NCBI GenBank assembly: GCA_964369755.1
Contig: CAYJFY010000050.1
Location: 1-17,355, forward strand
Direction: 5' to 3'
Source of the DNA: CAUPWF01 sp964369755
Lineage (GTDB): Bacteria; Bacillota; Clostridia; Lachnospirales; Lachnospiraceae
DNA length: 17,355 nt
The translations under genes were made by a program, and so were the position numbers. Under the pieces are notes generated by a model. That model was given only the letters and a program-made list of their open reading frames with translations. It was not told the origin of the DNA and did not search any database. Positions 1-7,455 of the stretch are shown here, piece after piece (position 1 is the stretch's first letter; each line of letters starts with the position of its first letter).

Positions 1-1280
1 GTAACGCTATTTGGTATTGTAACAGATGCAAGACTTGTGCAACCACTAAATGTATTTTCTTCAATTTTAGTAATACCATTTGGTATTGTAACAGATGTAA
101 GACCTGTGCAACCGCTAAATGCGAGCTGATTAATAGAAGTAACACTATTTGGTATTGTAATAGATGTAAGGCTTGTACAACCAGCAAACGCATTTTCCTC
201 TATTAAGGTAACACTGTTTGGTATTGTAATAGATGCAAGGCTCGTGCACGACGAAAACGCAGAGTTCTTTATAATTGTAACGCCGTCTGGAATATTTATC
301 GAAGCAAGGCTGTTACAATTTGTAAACGCACTGCTCCCAATAATTGTAACACCGTTTGGTATTGTTATCGAAGTAAGGTTATGGCAATTTGAAAATGCAA
401 GTTGCGGAATTGTAGTAATATTGTTTGGTAATGTAACAGCTGATAGCGCTTCGCAATCCGAAAACACACCTGCACCCATATAAGCAACACTGTTTGGTAT
501 TGTAACAGATGTAAGGCTTTTGCAACCACCAAATGCAGAATTTCCTATGTAGGTAGTGCTATTTGATATATTTACTGTTGCGAGATTTACGCAATCATTA
601 AACGCATAATCTGATATAGAAGTAATACTATCAGGCATGGTTACAGATGTAATATTACTGTTTTCCGCAAACACATTGTTAGCGATAGTTGTAACACCGT
701 TTGGTATTGTAAAATCTCCACCTTTAGCTTTAGGGAACATTAAAAGCTCTGTTTGAGCTTTATTATACAAAACCCCATCTAAAGATGAAAAAGTAGCGTT
801 ATTTGAATCAACATCAAAGGTGGCTAATTTATTGCAATCATAAAATGCGTTTTCACCAATAGATGCAAGACCACCTAAAACAGTTACAGAATTAAGCTCT
901 ACGCATTTTTTAAATGCAGAATCTCCTATAGAAGTAACATTGGCGGGTATGATAATAGATGTAAGCATGTTGCACTCTTCAAACGCAGAAGTTCCTATTG
1001 TTGTAACGCCGCTTCCTATTGTAACTGAAGCAAGCGTTCCACAGTTTTTAAAGGTGTTATCATTTATTACAGTAACGCTGTCTGGTATTGTAATANNNNN
1101 NNNNNGCCAAATGCAGAACTCCCAATAGAAGTAACTGTGTCTGGTAAATTTATAGTTTGTAAGCCGGTGCAACTAAAAAAAGCAAAATCACCAATAGAAG
1201 TAATACCTGTGGGCATTATAATATCCTTTAGATTCTTGCAACTATAAAACGCTGAATCTCCTATGGCAGAGACAGTGTAG
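1..1280 (-). repeat. 69-bp imperfect tandem repeats encoding LRR units
   Basis: Recurring coding units such as cttgtgcaacc at 34-44, 103-113 and (as cttgtacaacc) 172-182 show an exact 69-bp period, matching the 23-residue LRR. The copies have diverged, most strongly around 740-840, where a longer unit carries the DGVLYNK insertion. The repetitiveness probably caused the nearby assembly gap. Confidence 0.8.
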
Positions 1281-1591
1281 GTAATATCATTATGAGTTAT
1301 AGTTGCAGGTATTGTAAGAGGCAATGCTGTTGCTTGGTCTATTGCAGATACCCCGAGATCTCCGTTTCCTATCTGTACTGTGCCTGTGGCGCCGTCCTCA
1401 CTAAGCACTTTGAAGGTCATGTCAATATCATCGGCAGAGTCTGCAGGTGTGTTACTCACGTCAACTTTTACAGTAAAAACCTCTTCCACCGCCGCAAATG
1501 TCGGAAATGATATCATTGCTGACATTAGCATCGCCGTGCATAGGCAGAGCGCATATGATATGATTTTGTTTTTGAAATTCGTCTTTTCCAT
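1..1591 (-). CDS. BspA-like leucine-rich-repeat secreted protein (partial, contains assembly gap)
   Basis: Secreted or surface protein built from about 17 visible leucine-rich repeats of the BspA/LRR_5 type, consensus AFxxCxxLxSVTIPxxVTxIG, 23 residues or 69 bp each. Such proteins usually mediate adhesion or surface binding; the ligand here is unknown. The start at 1591 is chosen because AGGTG (1598-1602) lies 6 nt upstream and a signal peptide follows: MEKTNFKNK, a hydrophobic stretch, and a likely cleavage after FPTFA. An upstream ATG at 1630 has no ribosome binding site and sits only a few bases from the predicted transcription start. A non-repeat N-terminal domain of about 75 residues precedes the LRRs. 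One unit contains the typical BspA insertion DGVLYNK followed by a proline. A run of 10 N at 1096-1105 shifts the frame, but both sides stay open and in register with the repeat, so I read one gene. The 3' end lies beyond the left edge. Confidence 0.85.
1096..1105. other. Assembly gap (10 N) inside LRR repeats
   Basis: Ten undetermined bases lie within a 69-bp repeat unit of the LRR gene. The coding frame left of the gap and the frame right of it differ by the placeholder length. From the repeat phase, the true gap should be about 20 nt, or 20 plus a multiple of 69 nt. The apparent frameshift is therefore probably an assembly artefact rather than a mutation. Confidence 0.9.
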
Positions 1592-1643
1592 AATAACACC
1601 TTTTTGTAGAATTTTTAATATTTTTTTCATAATTACATACTGA

Positions 1644-1673
1644 AGTATAACATATAGGCGTACGAAACGTCAA
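1644..1673 (-). promoter_or_regulatory. Promoter of the LRR gene
   Basis: On the minus strand a -35 TTGACG (1668-1673) and a -10 TATACT (1644-1649) are separated by 18 bp. A TG one base before the -10 makes it an extended -10. The predicted start of transcription near 1637 leaves a leader of about 45 nt before the ATG at 1591. Confidence 0.6.
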
Positions 1674-1757
1674 TCGGATAAGGAAAGGATGAAATCATCA
1701 AAAGTATTTCAAGGTTACATTTCAAATAAGTGAATTCAAATAATTGTTGCCATTATA

Positions 1758-1786
1758 TTGTGTTTTTTGCATAGTAGTTTTATAAT
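1758..1786 (+). promoter_or_regulatory. Promoter of the ROK kinase gene
   Basis: TTGTGT (1758-1763), a 17-bp spacer and a perfect TATAAT (1781-1786) lie 43 bp upstream of the kinase ATG. The ribosome binding site AGGGGGA sits 6-7 nt before the start codon at 1830. Confidence 0.55.
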
Positions 1787-1829
1787 CTCAATTAAGTGAA
1801 AAATAATAGAGAAAACAGGGGGATGTGCA

Positions 1830-2777
1830 ATGAAAATTGGAATCGATATGGGTGGTATGAGTATTAAAATAGGATTGGTCAATGAACAGAATCAATTAAT
1901 AGCTACCAAGGTGATTAAGACAAGATTAGATGTTCCAGCATTGGAATTTGTCGGAGAGATTGCAGAGAGTACCAAATTATTACTGGAAGAGAATGGTGTG
2001 GGCGTTTATGAGTGTGAAAGCATGGGAATTGGCAGTCCAGGTACCATTGATGAGAAGGAAGGTGTCATCATCTTCTCCAACAACTTTGGTTGGGCGAATG
2101 TTCCGATTATTCATGAAATGAAGAAGTATTTCCAGATACCGATTCATATAGCAAATGATGCAGATGCGGCTGCGCTCGGTGAAATCTTAGAGGGGGCAGC
2201 AAAAGGAAGCAATAATGCCGTACTGCTTACACTCGGAACGGGCGTTGGAGGCGGTGTGATACTAGATAAGAAAATTTTTAGTGGGCCGATGGTTGGTGGC
2301 AGTGAATTGGGACATATGGTCATTGTACATAAAGGGCAACTGTGTACTTGTGGACGGAGAGGTTGCTTGGAGATGTATGCTTCGGCTTCAGCGCTTCTTA
2401 GAATTGCAAGGGAAAAAGTGTTTGATAGCACAGAAGGGACTACGTCTGTCATCTATGAAACCTGTCAGAGAATACCAGAAAACATCGACGGTAAGATTAT
2501 ATTTGATGCAGCACAGTCAGGGGACTCAATAGGTCAGGAAATCGTAGATGAGTATTTGGATTACTTGGCTTGTGGGATTGCGAATGTAATCAATATATTC
2601 CGTCCTGAAAAGGTTATCCTTGGTGGTGGAGTATCAGCACAAAAAGAAAATCTAACGAAACCACTTCAAGAAAGAGTGAATCAGCTATGTTTCGCAAAAG
2701 AGCAGAGTGGAATTGCAGAAATTGTTACTTCTATATTGGGGAACGATGCTGGAATTATAGGGGCGGCGAATTTGTAA
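1830..2777 (+). CDS. glcK: ROK family glucokinase
   Basis: Cytoplasmic sugar kinase of the ROK family, most likely phosphorylating glucose with ATP to glucose 6-phosphate at the entry to glycolysis. The 315-residue protein has the usual family length. The N-terminal phosphate-binding motif is GIDMGGMSIKIGL (4-16). The catalytic Asp is in IAND (Asp110), and the second phosphate motif is LTLGTGVGGGVI (133-144). The ROK zinc site is complete: His162 in ELGHM, then CTCGRRGC with Cys172, Cys174 and Cys179, followed by Glu. The gene stands alone with its own promoter and a terminator just downstream. Absence of an N-terminal helix-turn-helix argues against a ROK repressor. A related hexose or N-acyl-mannosamine substrate cannot be excluded from sequence alone. 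Confidence 0.92.
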   Translation: MKIGIDMGGMSIKIGLVNEQNQLIATKVIKTRLDVPALEFVGEIAESTKLLLEENGVGVYECESMGIGSPGTIDEKEGVIIFSNNFGWANVPIIHEMKKYFQIPIHIANDADAAALGEILEGAAKGSNNAVLLTLGTGVGGGVILDKKIFSGPMVGGSELGHMVIVHKGQLCTCGRRGCLEMYASASALLRIAREKVFDSTEGTTSVIYETCQRIPENIDGKIIFDAAQSGDSIGQEIVDEYLDYLACGIANVINIFRPEKVILGGGVSAQKENLTKPLQERVNQLCFAKEQSGIAEIVTSILGNDAGIIGAANL

Positions 2778-2802
2778 GTATATCAAGAAAATATTGAGAT
2801 TT

Positions 2803-2839
2803 AAAAGGGGAATGGGCTTAATCGGCACGTTCCCTTTTT
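2803..2839 (+). terminator. Rho-independent terminator after the ROK kinase
   Basis: A hairpin with arms aaaaggggaatg and cgttcccttttt (two wobble pairs) ends in a T-run at 2835-2839, 25 bp after the kinase stop codon. Confidence 0.8.
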
Positions 2840-2857
2840 GAGATTAAAAACAAACAT

Positions 2858-2936
2858 ATTGAAAAGTCAAATATTTTATATATAATATACATTGAAAAGT
2901 CAAATGATATACAGTGAAATAATATTGAAAAGTCAA
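2858..2936 (+). repeat. Three ATTGAAAAGTCAA direct repeats with 33-bp period
   Basis: Identical 13-bp copies lie at 2858-2870, 2891-2903 and 2924-2936, exactly 33 bp apart, about three helical turns, so all face the same side of the DNA. Each copy contains the partial dyad TTGA-AAAG-TCAA. The intervening 20 bp are unrelated AT-rich sequence. The arrangement resembles a phased operator array upstream of the aminopeptidase promoter; the binding protein is unknown. Confidence 0.75.
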
Positions 2937-2951
2937 TAATGTTGTAAAAAA

Positions 2952-2999
2952 TGAAACTTGCGTATGGTATATAAAAACAAATGATTGAAACTTGCGTAT
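2952..2999 (+). repeat. Two TGAAACTTGCGTAT direct repeats
   Basis: Identical 14-bp copies lie at 2952-2965 and 2986-2999, 34 bp apart, directly following the three ATTGAAAAGTCAA copies. The second copy contains the candidate -35 (TTGCGT, 2992-2997) of the downstream gene. Binding there could compete with RNA polymerase. Confidence 0.7.
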
Positions 3000-3020
3000 T
3001 ATAAAAGTGCTGAGTATAAT
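2992..3020 (+). promoter_or_regulatory. Candidate promoter of the M18 aminopeptidase
   Basis: TTGCGT (2992-2997), a 17-bp spacer and a perfect TATAAT (3015-3020). A second possible -10, TATACT at 3055-3060, is nearer the gene but has only a poor -35. It lies within an 8-bp inverted repeat ATAGATAG (3037-3044) / CTATCTAT (3059-3066). Which one is used cannot be settled from sequence. Confidence 0.45.
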
Positions 3021-3099
3021 GGGAGACAATGTGTTTATAGATAGAAAAATATGGTATACTATCTATGAATGATGCAAGGACGAGAAAGGATTTATTAAA

Positions 3100-4500
3100 A
3101 TGAAGAGAATTAATGCATGGAAGAAATATAGTGATGAGAATCTACAGGAACTAGAGAAAGTAAATAAAGAATATATCAAGTTATTGAGTATGGCAAAGAC
3201 AGAGCGAGAGTGCGTGAATGAAACCATTCGCATGGCTGTGGAGCATGGATATCGCGATTTGAATGAGCTGATTCAGAATAATGAGTCGCTGAAGGTTGGA
3301 GATAAGGTTTATTATGCGTATATGGGAAGAGCGATTCTACTCTATCACATTGGGGAGGAACCGATGGAGAATGGGATGAATATCATCGGATCGCATATTG
3401 ATTCACCAAGAATTGATGTGAAACAGGTGCCTTTATTTGAGGAGAAGGGACATGTTTATTTGGACACACATTACTACGGTGGGATTAAGAAGTATCAATG
3501 GCTTTCGACACCGCTTGCACTGCATGGTGTGGTTGTGAAGAAGGATGGTACGGAGGTAAATATCTGTATTGGTGAGAAGGAGGAAGATCCAGTTTTCGTG
3601 ATTACTGATTTGCTTCCACATCTGGGAAAAGACAGGGAACAGAAGAAGGTAAGCGATTTTGTTAAAGGGGAAAAACTAGATCTTCTGATTGCTTCGCGTC
3701 CAGAAGTTCGTAAGGGTGAAGGTGCAGAGGAGAAGGAAGAAAAAGAAGCGGTGAAGAAGTTGGTAGAAAATATCTTGGATGAGTATTATGGGATTGATGA
3801 GACTGATTTTATTTCTGCGGAACTTGAAATTGTTCCTGCGATGAAGGCGCGTGAGTGTGGAATTGATCGTAGTATGATTATGGGATATGGACAAGATGAT
3901 CGCGTGTGTGCATTCACATCATTGATGGCTTTGCTTGAGATGAAGGATTTGAAGAAGACCGTTTGTTGTATTATGGCTGACAAGGAAGAGATTGGAAGCG
4001 TGGGTGCTACTGGTATGGCATCTAGGCTATTTGAGAATACGGTTGCGGAGGTTATGGATAGACTGGGGGATTACTCTAGCTTGAAGGCGAGACGTGCGAT
4101 GGCGAATTCTTTCATGCTGTCATCAGATGTAAGTGCAGCATTTGACCCGATGTATGCTGAGTATTTTGAATCGAAAAATGTGGCCTATATTGGAAATGGT
4201 CTAGTATTTAACAAGTATACAGGGTCTCGAGGAAAAAGTGGTGCCAATGATGCAAGCCCAGAGTATATTGCGAAGCTTAGAAAGCTCATGGAAGACAATC
4301 AAGTTTGTTTCCAAACTGCGGAGCTTGGAGCAGTGGATGCAGGTGGTGGCGGAACCATTGCATATCTGATGGCAGAATATGGAATGCATGTGATTGACTG
4401 CGGAATGGCAGTTCTTGGAATGCATGCACCGTATGAGGTGACGAGTAAGGCAGATGTTTATGAGGGATATAGAGGATACAAGGCGTTTTACATGATGTAG
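3100..4500 (+). CDS. M18 family aminopeptidase
   Basis: Cytoplasmic di-metal (zinc) aminopeptidase of peptidase family M18, removing N-terminal residues, typically acidic ones, from peptides; the exact specificity is not readable here. Its 466 residues match the family length. Metal ligands and active-site motifs are all present: GSHIDSPR (His99), YGQDDR (Asp266), DKEEIGSVGATGM (Glu296/Glu297), SSDVSAAFDP (Asp343) and GMHAPYE (His442). The region SRGKSGANDASPE (376-388) is also typical. The ATG at 3100 follows AAAGGA (3085-3090). A charged, Lys/Glu-rich insertion at about 203-222 is a surface loop. The permease gene follows after 52 bp with no terminator, so the two may be co-transcribed. Confidence 0.93.
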   Translation: MKRINAWKKYSDENLQELEKVNKEYIKLLSMAKTERECVNETIRMAVEHGYRDLNELIQNNESLKVGDKVYYAYMGRAILLYHIGEEPMENGMNIIGSHIDSPRIDVKQVPLFEEKGHVYLDTHYYGGIKKYQWLSTPLALHGVVVKKDGTEVNICIGEKEEDPVFVITDLLPHLGKDREQKKVSDFVKGEKLDLLIASRPEVRKGEGAEEKEEKEAVKKLVENILDEYYGIDETDFISAELEIVPAMKARECGIDRSMIMGYGQDDRVCAFTSLMALLEMKDLKKTVCCIMADKEEIGSVGATGMASRLFENTVAEVMDRLGDYSSLKARRAMANSFMLSSDVSAAFDPMYAEYFESKNVAYIGNGLVFNKYTGSRGKSGANDASPEYIAKLRKLMEDNQVCFQTAELGAVDAGGGGTIAYLMAEYGMHVIDCGMAVLGMHAPYEVTSKADVYEGYRGYKAFYMM

Positions 4501-4552
4501 GATATGATAGAAATGCTTTACACGATGATAAAATAGGAAAATAGGTAAAAGA

Positions 4553-5491
4553 ATGGAAATTAGTATATTACTAGGCGAGAAAATATTATCCATGTTGTTG
4601 GCATGCTTTGTGGGATTTGTTGTAGTTCGAGTTGGAATTCTAAAAACAGAAGATAGCAGCGTGTTATCCAAGGTGTTGGCGTTTATTTGCTCGCCTTGTG
4701 CAATTGTTTCGGCGTTTCAAGTGGAATTCACCAGTGATAAAGCGGTGGGACTCCTCATTGCTTTGAGCTTGGCCATAGCAATTCATGTGATTTATATAGC
4801 AGGGGCGCGGGTATTGGGCGAGGCGATTGGTATGAGTAGAGTGGAGAGGGCAGCAGTGGTGTATTCCAATGCAGGATACCTTGTGATTCCGCTAGTTTAT
4901 TCTGTCTTAGGACCAGAATGGGTATTTTACACCTGCGCATACAGTGCGGTGCAAACGATTTTATTGTGGACGCATTGCAAGTCGTTGGTTGGGAATGATC
5001 GGCAGATTCAGTGGAAAACGATATTGGTGAATCCCAACTTTTTAGCAATATACGCGGGAATATTTATGTTTTTAACAGGGGTGAGATTTCCATGGGTGAT
5101 TCAAGCTACATTGAGTGATTTCTCAGCGCTGTTAGGACCACTAAGCATGGTGATTATTGGCTTATTAATCGGAAATGAAAAATTGCCAGAATTGTTTAGA
5201 GTAAAACGGAGTTATTTCATCTGTTTTCTAAGATTGATGGTCATTCCCTTATTGACGGTTGGATTATTTTTCTTGCTAAGCAAGGTGATATACCATCCTG
5301 AGCTAGAACGTATTATGTTGATTGTGTTATGGGCTACGGCAGCGCCGGTAGGTACGATGGTAGCCCAACTCTCTCAAATATATGGAACCGATGGTCAGTA
5401 TGCAGGGCGATTGAATCTGATATCTGTATTGTTGTGCCTGGTAACAATGCCGTTAGTTACATATGTATTTGAAATGGTAATTAAATTTTAA
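4553..5491 (+). CDS. AEC family transporter (auxin efflux carrier-like permease)
   Basis: Integral membrane permease of 312 residues with about ten hydrophobic segments in two halves, as expected for the AEC/BART-type fold. Bacterial members export or exchange small organic anions such as malate; the substrate here is unknown. Family-like features are the N-terminal GFVVVRVGIL segment, the SNAGYLVIPLV motif around 102-112 (small residues at the helix break) and the C-terminal WATAAPVGTMVAQLSQIYG segment (about 265-283), with the conserved proline. The start at 4553 is preceded by a weak AGGT. It ends 5 bp before a strong terminator. The position after the M18 peptidase suggests, without proof, shared transcription. 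Confidence 0.88.
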   Translation: MEISILLGEKILSMLLACFVGFVVVRVGILKTEDSSVLSKVLAFICSPCAIVSAFQVEFTSDKAVGLLIALSLAIAIHVIYIAGARVLGEAIGMSRVERAAVVYSNAGYLVIPLVYSVLGPEWVFYTCAYSAVQTILLWTHCKSLVGNDRQIQWKTILVNPNFLAIYAGIFMFLTGVRFPWVIQATLSDFSALLGPLSMVIIGLLIGNEKLPELFRVKRSYFICFLRLMVIPLLTVGLFFLLSKVIYHPELERIMLIVLWATAAPVGTMVAQLSQIYGTDGQYAGRLNLISVLLCLVTMPLVTYVFEMVIKF

Positions 5492-5495
5492 AACG

Positions 5496-5534
5496 AAAAC
5501 AGTTCAAGACAGTGGTGATGTCTTGAACTGTTTT
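5496..5534. terminator. Bidirectional Rho-independent terminator
   Basis: Perfect 15-bp inverted repeat (5496-5510 and 5520-5534, core CAGTTCAAGAC) around a 9-nt loop, with T-rich sequence on both outer sides. It lies between the permease and the zinc-ribbon gene, which converge, and serves both. Confidence 0.92.
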
Positions 5535-5537
5535 TAT

Positions 5538-6716
5538 TTAATGATGGAGTGTGCTGTCTACAATTCCAGAAGGAATGAATTCAACATAAGCATCCCCATC
5601 GTCTGCTCCATGAATCTCTACACTGAGTTCGGCTCCCTCAGGAAGATAATAATTTTTATATTCCGCAAATATTTCCGAATCAAATTCATTGTCTATGTAT
5701 ACATAATAACCAGCAAGAATGTCAATTGCAGAGATGGTGTAAGGTTCATAGGTATCAGGTGCAGTATAATTTAGATAAGCATAAGCTTCCGGAGAAACTT
5801 TTACATCATATGTTCCAGCAGGAATGTCCATTCCTACAAGTAACACTTCGTCTCCTGCTGTGTATGTTTCGGAATTTGTATTATTAGCACCATACTGTAC
5901 GGAGTAATCCGCATTATCGGATTTCAAATGCATAGACATTTCTTTTATTTCCACAACGGAGCCATTATATAGGCGAACACCCTCGTATTCGAGACCAATT
6001 TCTTGACTATAGAATGGCTCTAATAATCCAGTAGAATGTTCGTAGTCAGATATATATAGGACGCCTACAGAATACTCTGCCATGAGTTCTTCGCAAGATA
6101 CAGTATAGGTACCCTCAGGAAGATGCACACCTACAGTATAACTTCCAGGGGCTAAACTCATCTCAACAGATTCTCCAGTTTCAGCCAATTCTCTCTGCAC
6201 ATAAGAATAGTTAGGAAGCGTGAAGCCAATTTCCCCATCGGAAGTAGTATTCTCGAAATCGTCTAATATTTCGGAGTCTATGTCAAAATCAGAATCAAAG
6301 TCGTAGTCAGAATCAAAATCGTAATTAGATACCATTGAACTATAAGAAATCTCATCTATGATATCAGAAACAAATTCAATGATCGCAGGCCCTATAAATG
6401 TAAAAACAGTTACAATAATACCGATAAAAAGTGCCAGGTTTTTCTTTTTGGTCGTTGGTGCGGTATTGCTCGATTTGTGAGTGTTTGTACTATTTGTTGT
6501 ATAGGTAGTTGGATTACTTGCATTTGTGGTTGAAGTATTTGGTTGTGTGTATTTTTTTTGATAGGTGTTGCTTGTATTTGGTTGCGTTTGATTTGCTGGC
6601 GTGGTATAAGTATGCGCGTTCTCGGCTGTTGACATCGAGTTGGCATGGAAACCACACTCAGTACAGATGCCATTGGATATCCTACCGCCGCATAGTGTGC
6701 AATGAAATTGAGCCAT
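5538..6716 (-). CDS. Zinc-ribbon, single-pass membrane protein with repeated PAGTY-type domains
   Basis: Function not recognised; the architecture is clear. A zinc ribbon opens the protein (CTLCGG, Cys6/Cys9; CTECG, Cys18/Cys21). Residues 28-90 are a low-complexity Thr/Asn/Ser linker ending in TTKKK. One membrane segment follows (about 93-117). An aspartate-rich stretch (DFDSD repeats, 133-149) comes next, then two related beta-rich repeats centred on PEGTYTV (200-206) and PAGTYDV (299-305), with a weaker third near 358-368. By the positive-inside rule the ribbon is cytoplasmic and the repeats extracellular. The start is supported by AAAGGAGGG 7 nt upstream and by a promoter at 6756-6784. Similar zinc-ribbon plus extracellular-repeat proteins are common in Clostridia as uncharacterised envelope proteins. 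It stands as a single-gene unit between a terminator and a divergent promoter region. Confidence 0.75.
   Translation of the reverse strand: MAQFHCTLCGGRISNGICTECGFHANSMSTAENAHTYTTPANQTQPNTSNTYQKKYTQPNTSTTNASNPTTYTTNSTNTHKSSNTAPTTKKKNLALFIGIIVTVFTFIGPAIIEFVSDIIDEISYSSMVSNYDFDSDYDFDSDFDIDSEILDDFENTTSDGEIGFTLPNYSYVQRELAETGESVEMSLAPGSYTVGVHLPEGTYTVSCEELMAEYSVGVLYISDYEHSTGLLEPFYSQEIGLEYEGVRLYNGSVVEIKEMSMHLKSDNADYSVQYGANNTNSETYTAGDEVLLVGMDIPAGTYDVKVSPEAYAYLNYTAPDTYEPYTISAIDILAGYYVYIDNEFDSEIFAEYKNYYLPEGAELSVEIHGADDGDAYVEFIPSGIVDSTLHH
6289..6324 (-). repeat. 18-bp tandem duplication encoding Asp-rich repeat
   Basis: Two near-identical 18-bp units (6289-6306 and 6307-6324), with a more degenerate neighbour, encode the repeated DYDFDS segment next to the membrane helix of the zinc-ribbon protein. 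The period is a multiple of three, so copy-number changes would keep the frame. Confidence 0.75.
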
Positions 6717-6755
6717 GATAGAGCCCTCCTTTAATTTTAGAAGTTGTTATTAATT

Positions 6756-6784
6756 AGTGTACCGTAAGTTCGGGAATTTGTAAA
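6756..6784 (-). promoter_or_regulatory. Promoter of the zinc-ribbon protein gene
   Basis: On the minus strand TTTACA (6779-6784) is followed by 17 bp and TACACT (6756-6761). The leader to the ATG at 6716 is about 33 nt and contains a strong ribosome binding site. The upstream palindrome starts 5 bp beyond the -35. Confidence 0.5.
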
Positions 6785-6788
6785 GAAC

Positions 6789-6835
6789 TTCATTGGGGAC
6801 GGGGGAAAACGTCGTTTTCCCCCGTCCCCAATGAA
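6789..6835. repeat. 47-bp near-perfect palindrome (ATTGGGGACG family, copy 1)
   Basis: Arms of 23 bp (6789-6811 and 6813-6835) are perfectly complementary around a single central base. The outer part reads CATTGGGGACG and returns as CGTCCCCAATG; the GC-rich inner part is GGGGGAAAACG. It lies between two divergent promoters. The same outer decamer recurs around 7439-7516, so this is a member of a local palindromic repeat family, similar in style to REP/MITE-like elements of Firmicutes. No transposase is nearby. Confidence 0.9.
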
Positions 6836-6854
6836 AAACTTGACGAACGATTTT

Positions 6855-6885
6855 TTGACAGTATGGACATGCAATGTGTTAAGAT
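6855..6885 (+). promoter_or_regulatory. Promoter of the MerR-type gene
   Basis: Perfect TTGACA (6855-6860) followed by TAAGAT (6880-6885) with a rather long 19-bp spacer, or TTAAGA (6879-6884) with 18 bp. Long spacers are characteristic of MerR-regulated promoters, so autoregulation is possible, but this is inference. Confidence 0.45.
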
Positions 6886-6912
6886 GTTGCTATAGAAGAG
6901 GAGGTTATAGTT

Positions 6913-7455
6913 ATGGTAAATTCACACTATGTGATATCCGAAGTATCTAAGAATGTCGGAGTTGAGCCACATGTACTTCGACATTGGGAGAAAAAACTGA
7001 GTCTACAAGTCAAACGAAATGACACAGGACATCGTTACTATACAGAAGAGAATATAAAATTATTGCAGTGCATCAAAAAATTGATTGCACATGGGGTGAC
7101 GCTGAATGAATTGCGTATTTTAGTTCCAGAGATTCAGAAGGTTAAGGCGGAGCTAGAGGAGAAAAAAAGAAGAATGATCGTTCAAAAAGATACCAGAAAG
7201 GTGAAGAATGGAGAGTTTATAATGACGGAAGAAATATTAGTGAAGGTTCTAGAAGGAAATAATAGTGTACTAGAAAAAAGCATTTGCGAGGCAATCACAG
7301 ACTCTATTAAGAAAGAGATGACGCATCTGCTAGACGCAAAAGACAGACTAGAAGAGGATCGATACAAGAAGCTAGATGCATTGATTAGGCAGCAGCAGGC
7401 ACACAGAAAAGAGAGTGCACGAAGGTCTACGATTTTAAATTGGGGACGAGGATAA
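6913..7455 (+). CDS. MerR-type helix-turn-helix protein with C-terminal coiled coil
   Basis: DNA-binding protein of 180 residues. Residues 6-70 form a MerR-type winged helix-turn-helix: YVISEVSKNVGVEPHVLRHW, then GHRYYTEENIKLL and GVTLNELR. Residues 70-100 and 120-172 are charged, helical and coiled-coil-like. No effector-binding domain or metal-binding cysteine cluster is seen, so it is not a classic metal or drug sensor. The architecture resembles chromosome-associated MerR-like proteins such as RacA, but no specific role can be assigned. A strong AGAGGAGGT lies 7 nt before the ATG. The last residues, NWGRG, and the stop codon are encoded in a copy of the ATTGGGGACG repeat (7439-7448). Palindromes flank the gene on both sides. 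Confidence 0.8.
   Translation: MVNSHYVISEVSKNVGVEPHVLRHWEKKLSLQVKRNDTGHRYYTEENIKLLQCIKKLIAHGVTLNELRILVPEIQKVKAELEEKKRRMIVQKDTRKVKNGEFIMTEEILVKVLEGNNSVLEKSICEAITDSIKKEMTHLLDAKDRLEEDRYKKLDALIRQQQAHRKESARRSTILNWGRG

Noticed and set aside
1067..1105. True frameshift in the LRR gene
   Set aside because: The shift coincides with the N placeholder, and the repeat phase is restored if the gap length is corrected.
1592..1630. Upstream ATG at 1630 as the start of the LRR protein
   Set aside because: No ribosome binding site, only about 7 nt from the predicted transcription start, and it would place 13 extra residues ahead of a good signal peptide.
1689..1733. Short open frame of 14 codons beginning MKSSKVFQG
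   Set aside because: The AAGGAAAGG abuts the ATG with no spacing, the frame is very short, and there is no support for a product.
2858..2999. CRISPR-like array
   Set aside because: Repeats are only 13-14 bp with 20-bp AT-rich spacers, two different repeat types, and no cas genes nearby; phased operator sites fit better.
2844..3029. Minus-strand frame with 11-residue LTFQ repeats
   Set aside because: It arises because the 33-bp repeat period is a multiple of three; it starts with TTG, has no ribosome binding site and consists of AT-rich intergenic DNA.
2778..3099. Riboswitch or other structured leader RNA before the aminopeptidase
   Set aside because: Apart from the terminator, direct repeats and one short dyad I see no conserved riboswitch core or tandem stem architecture.
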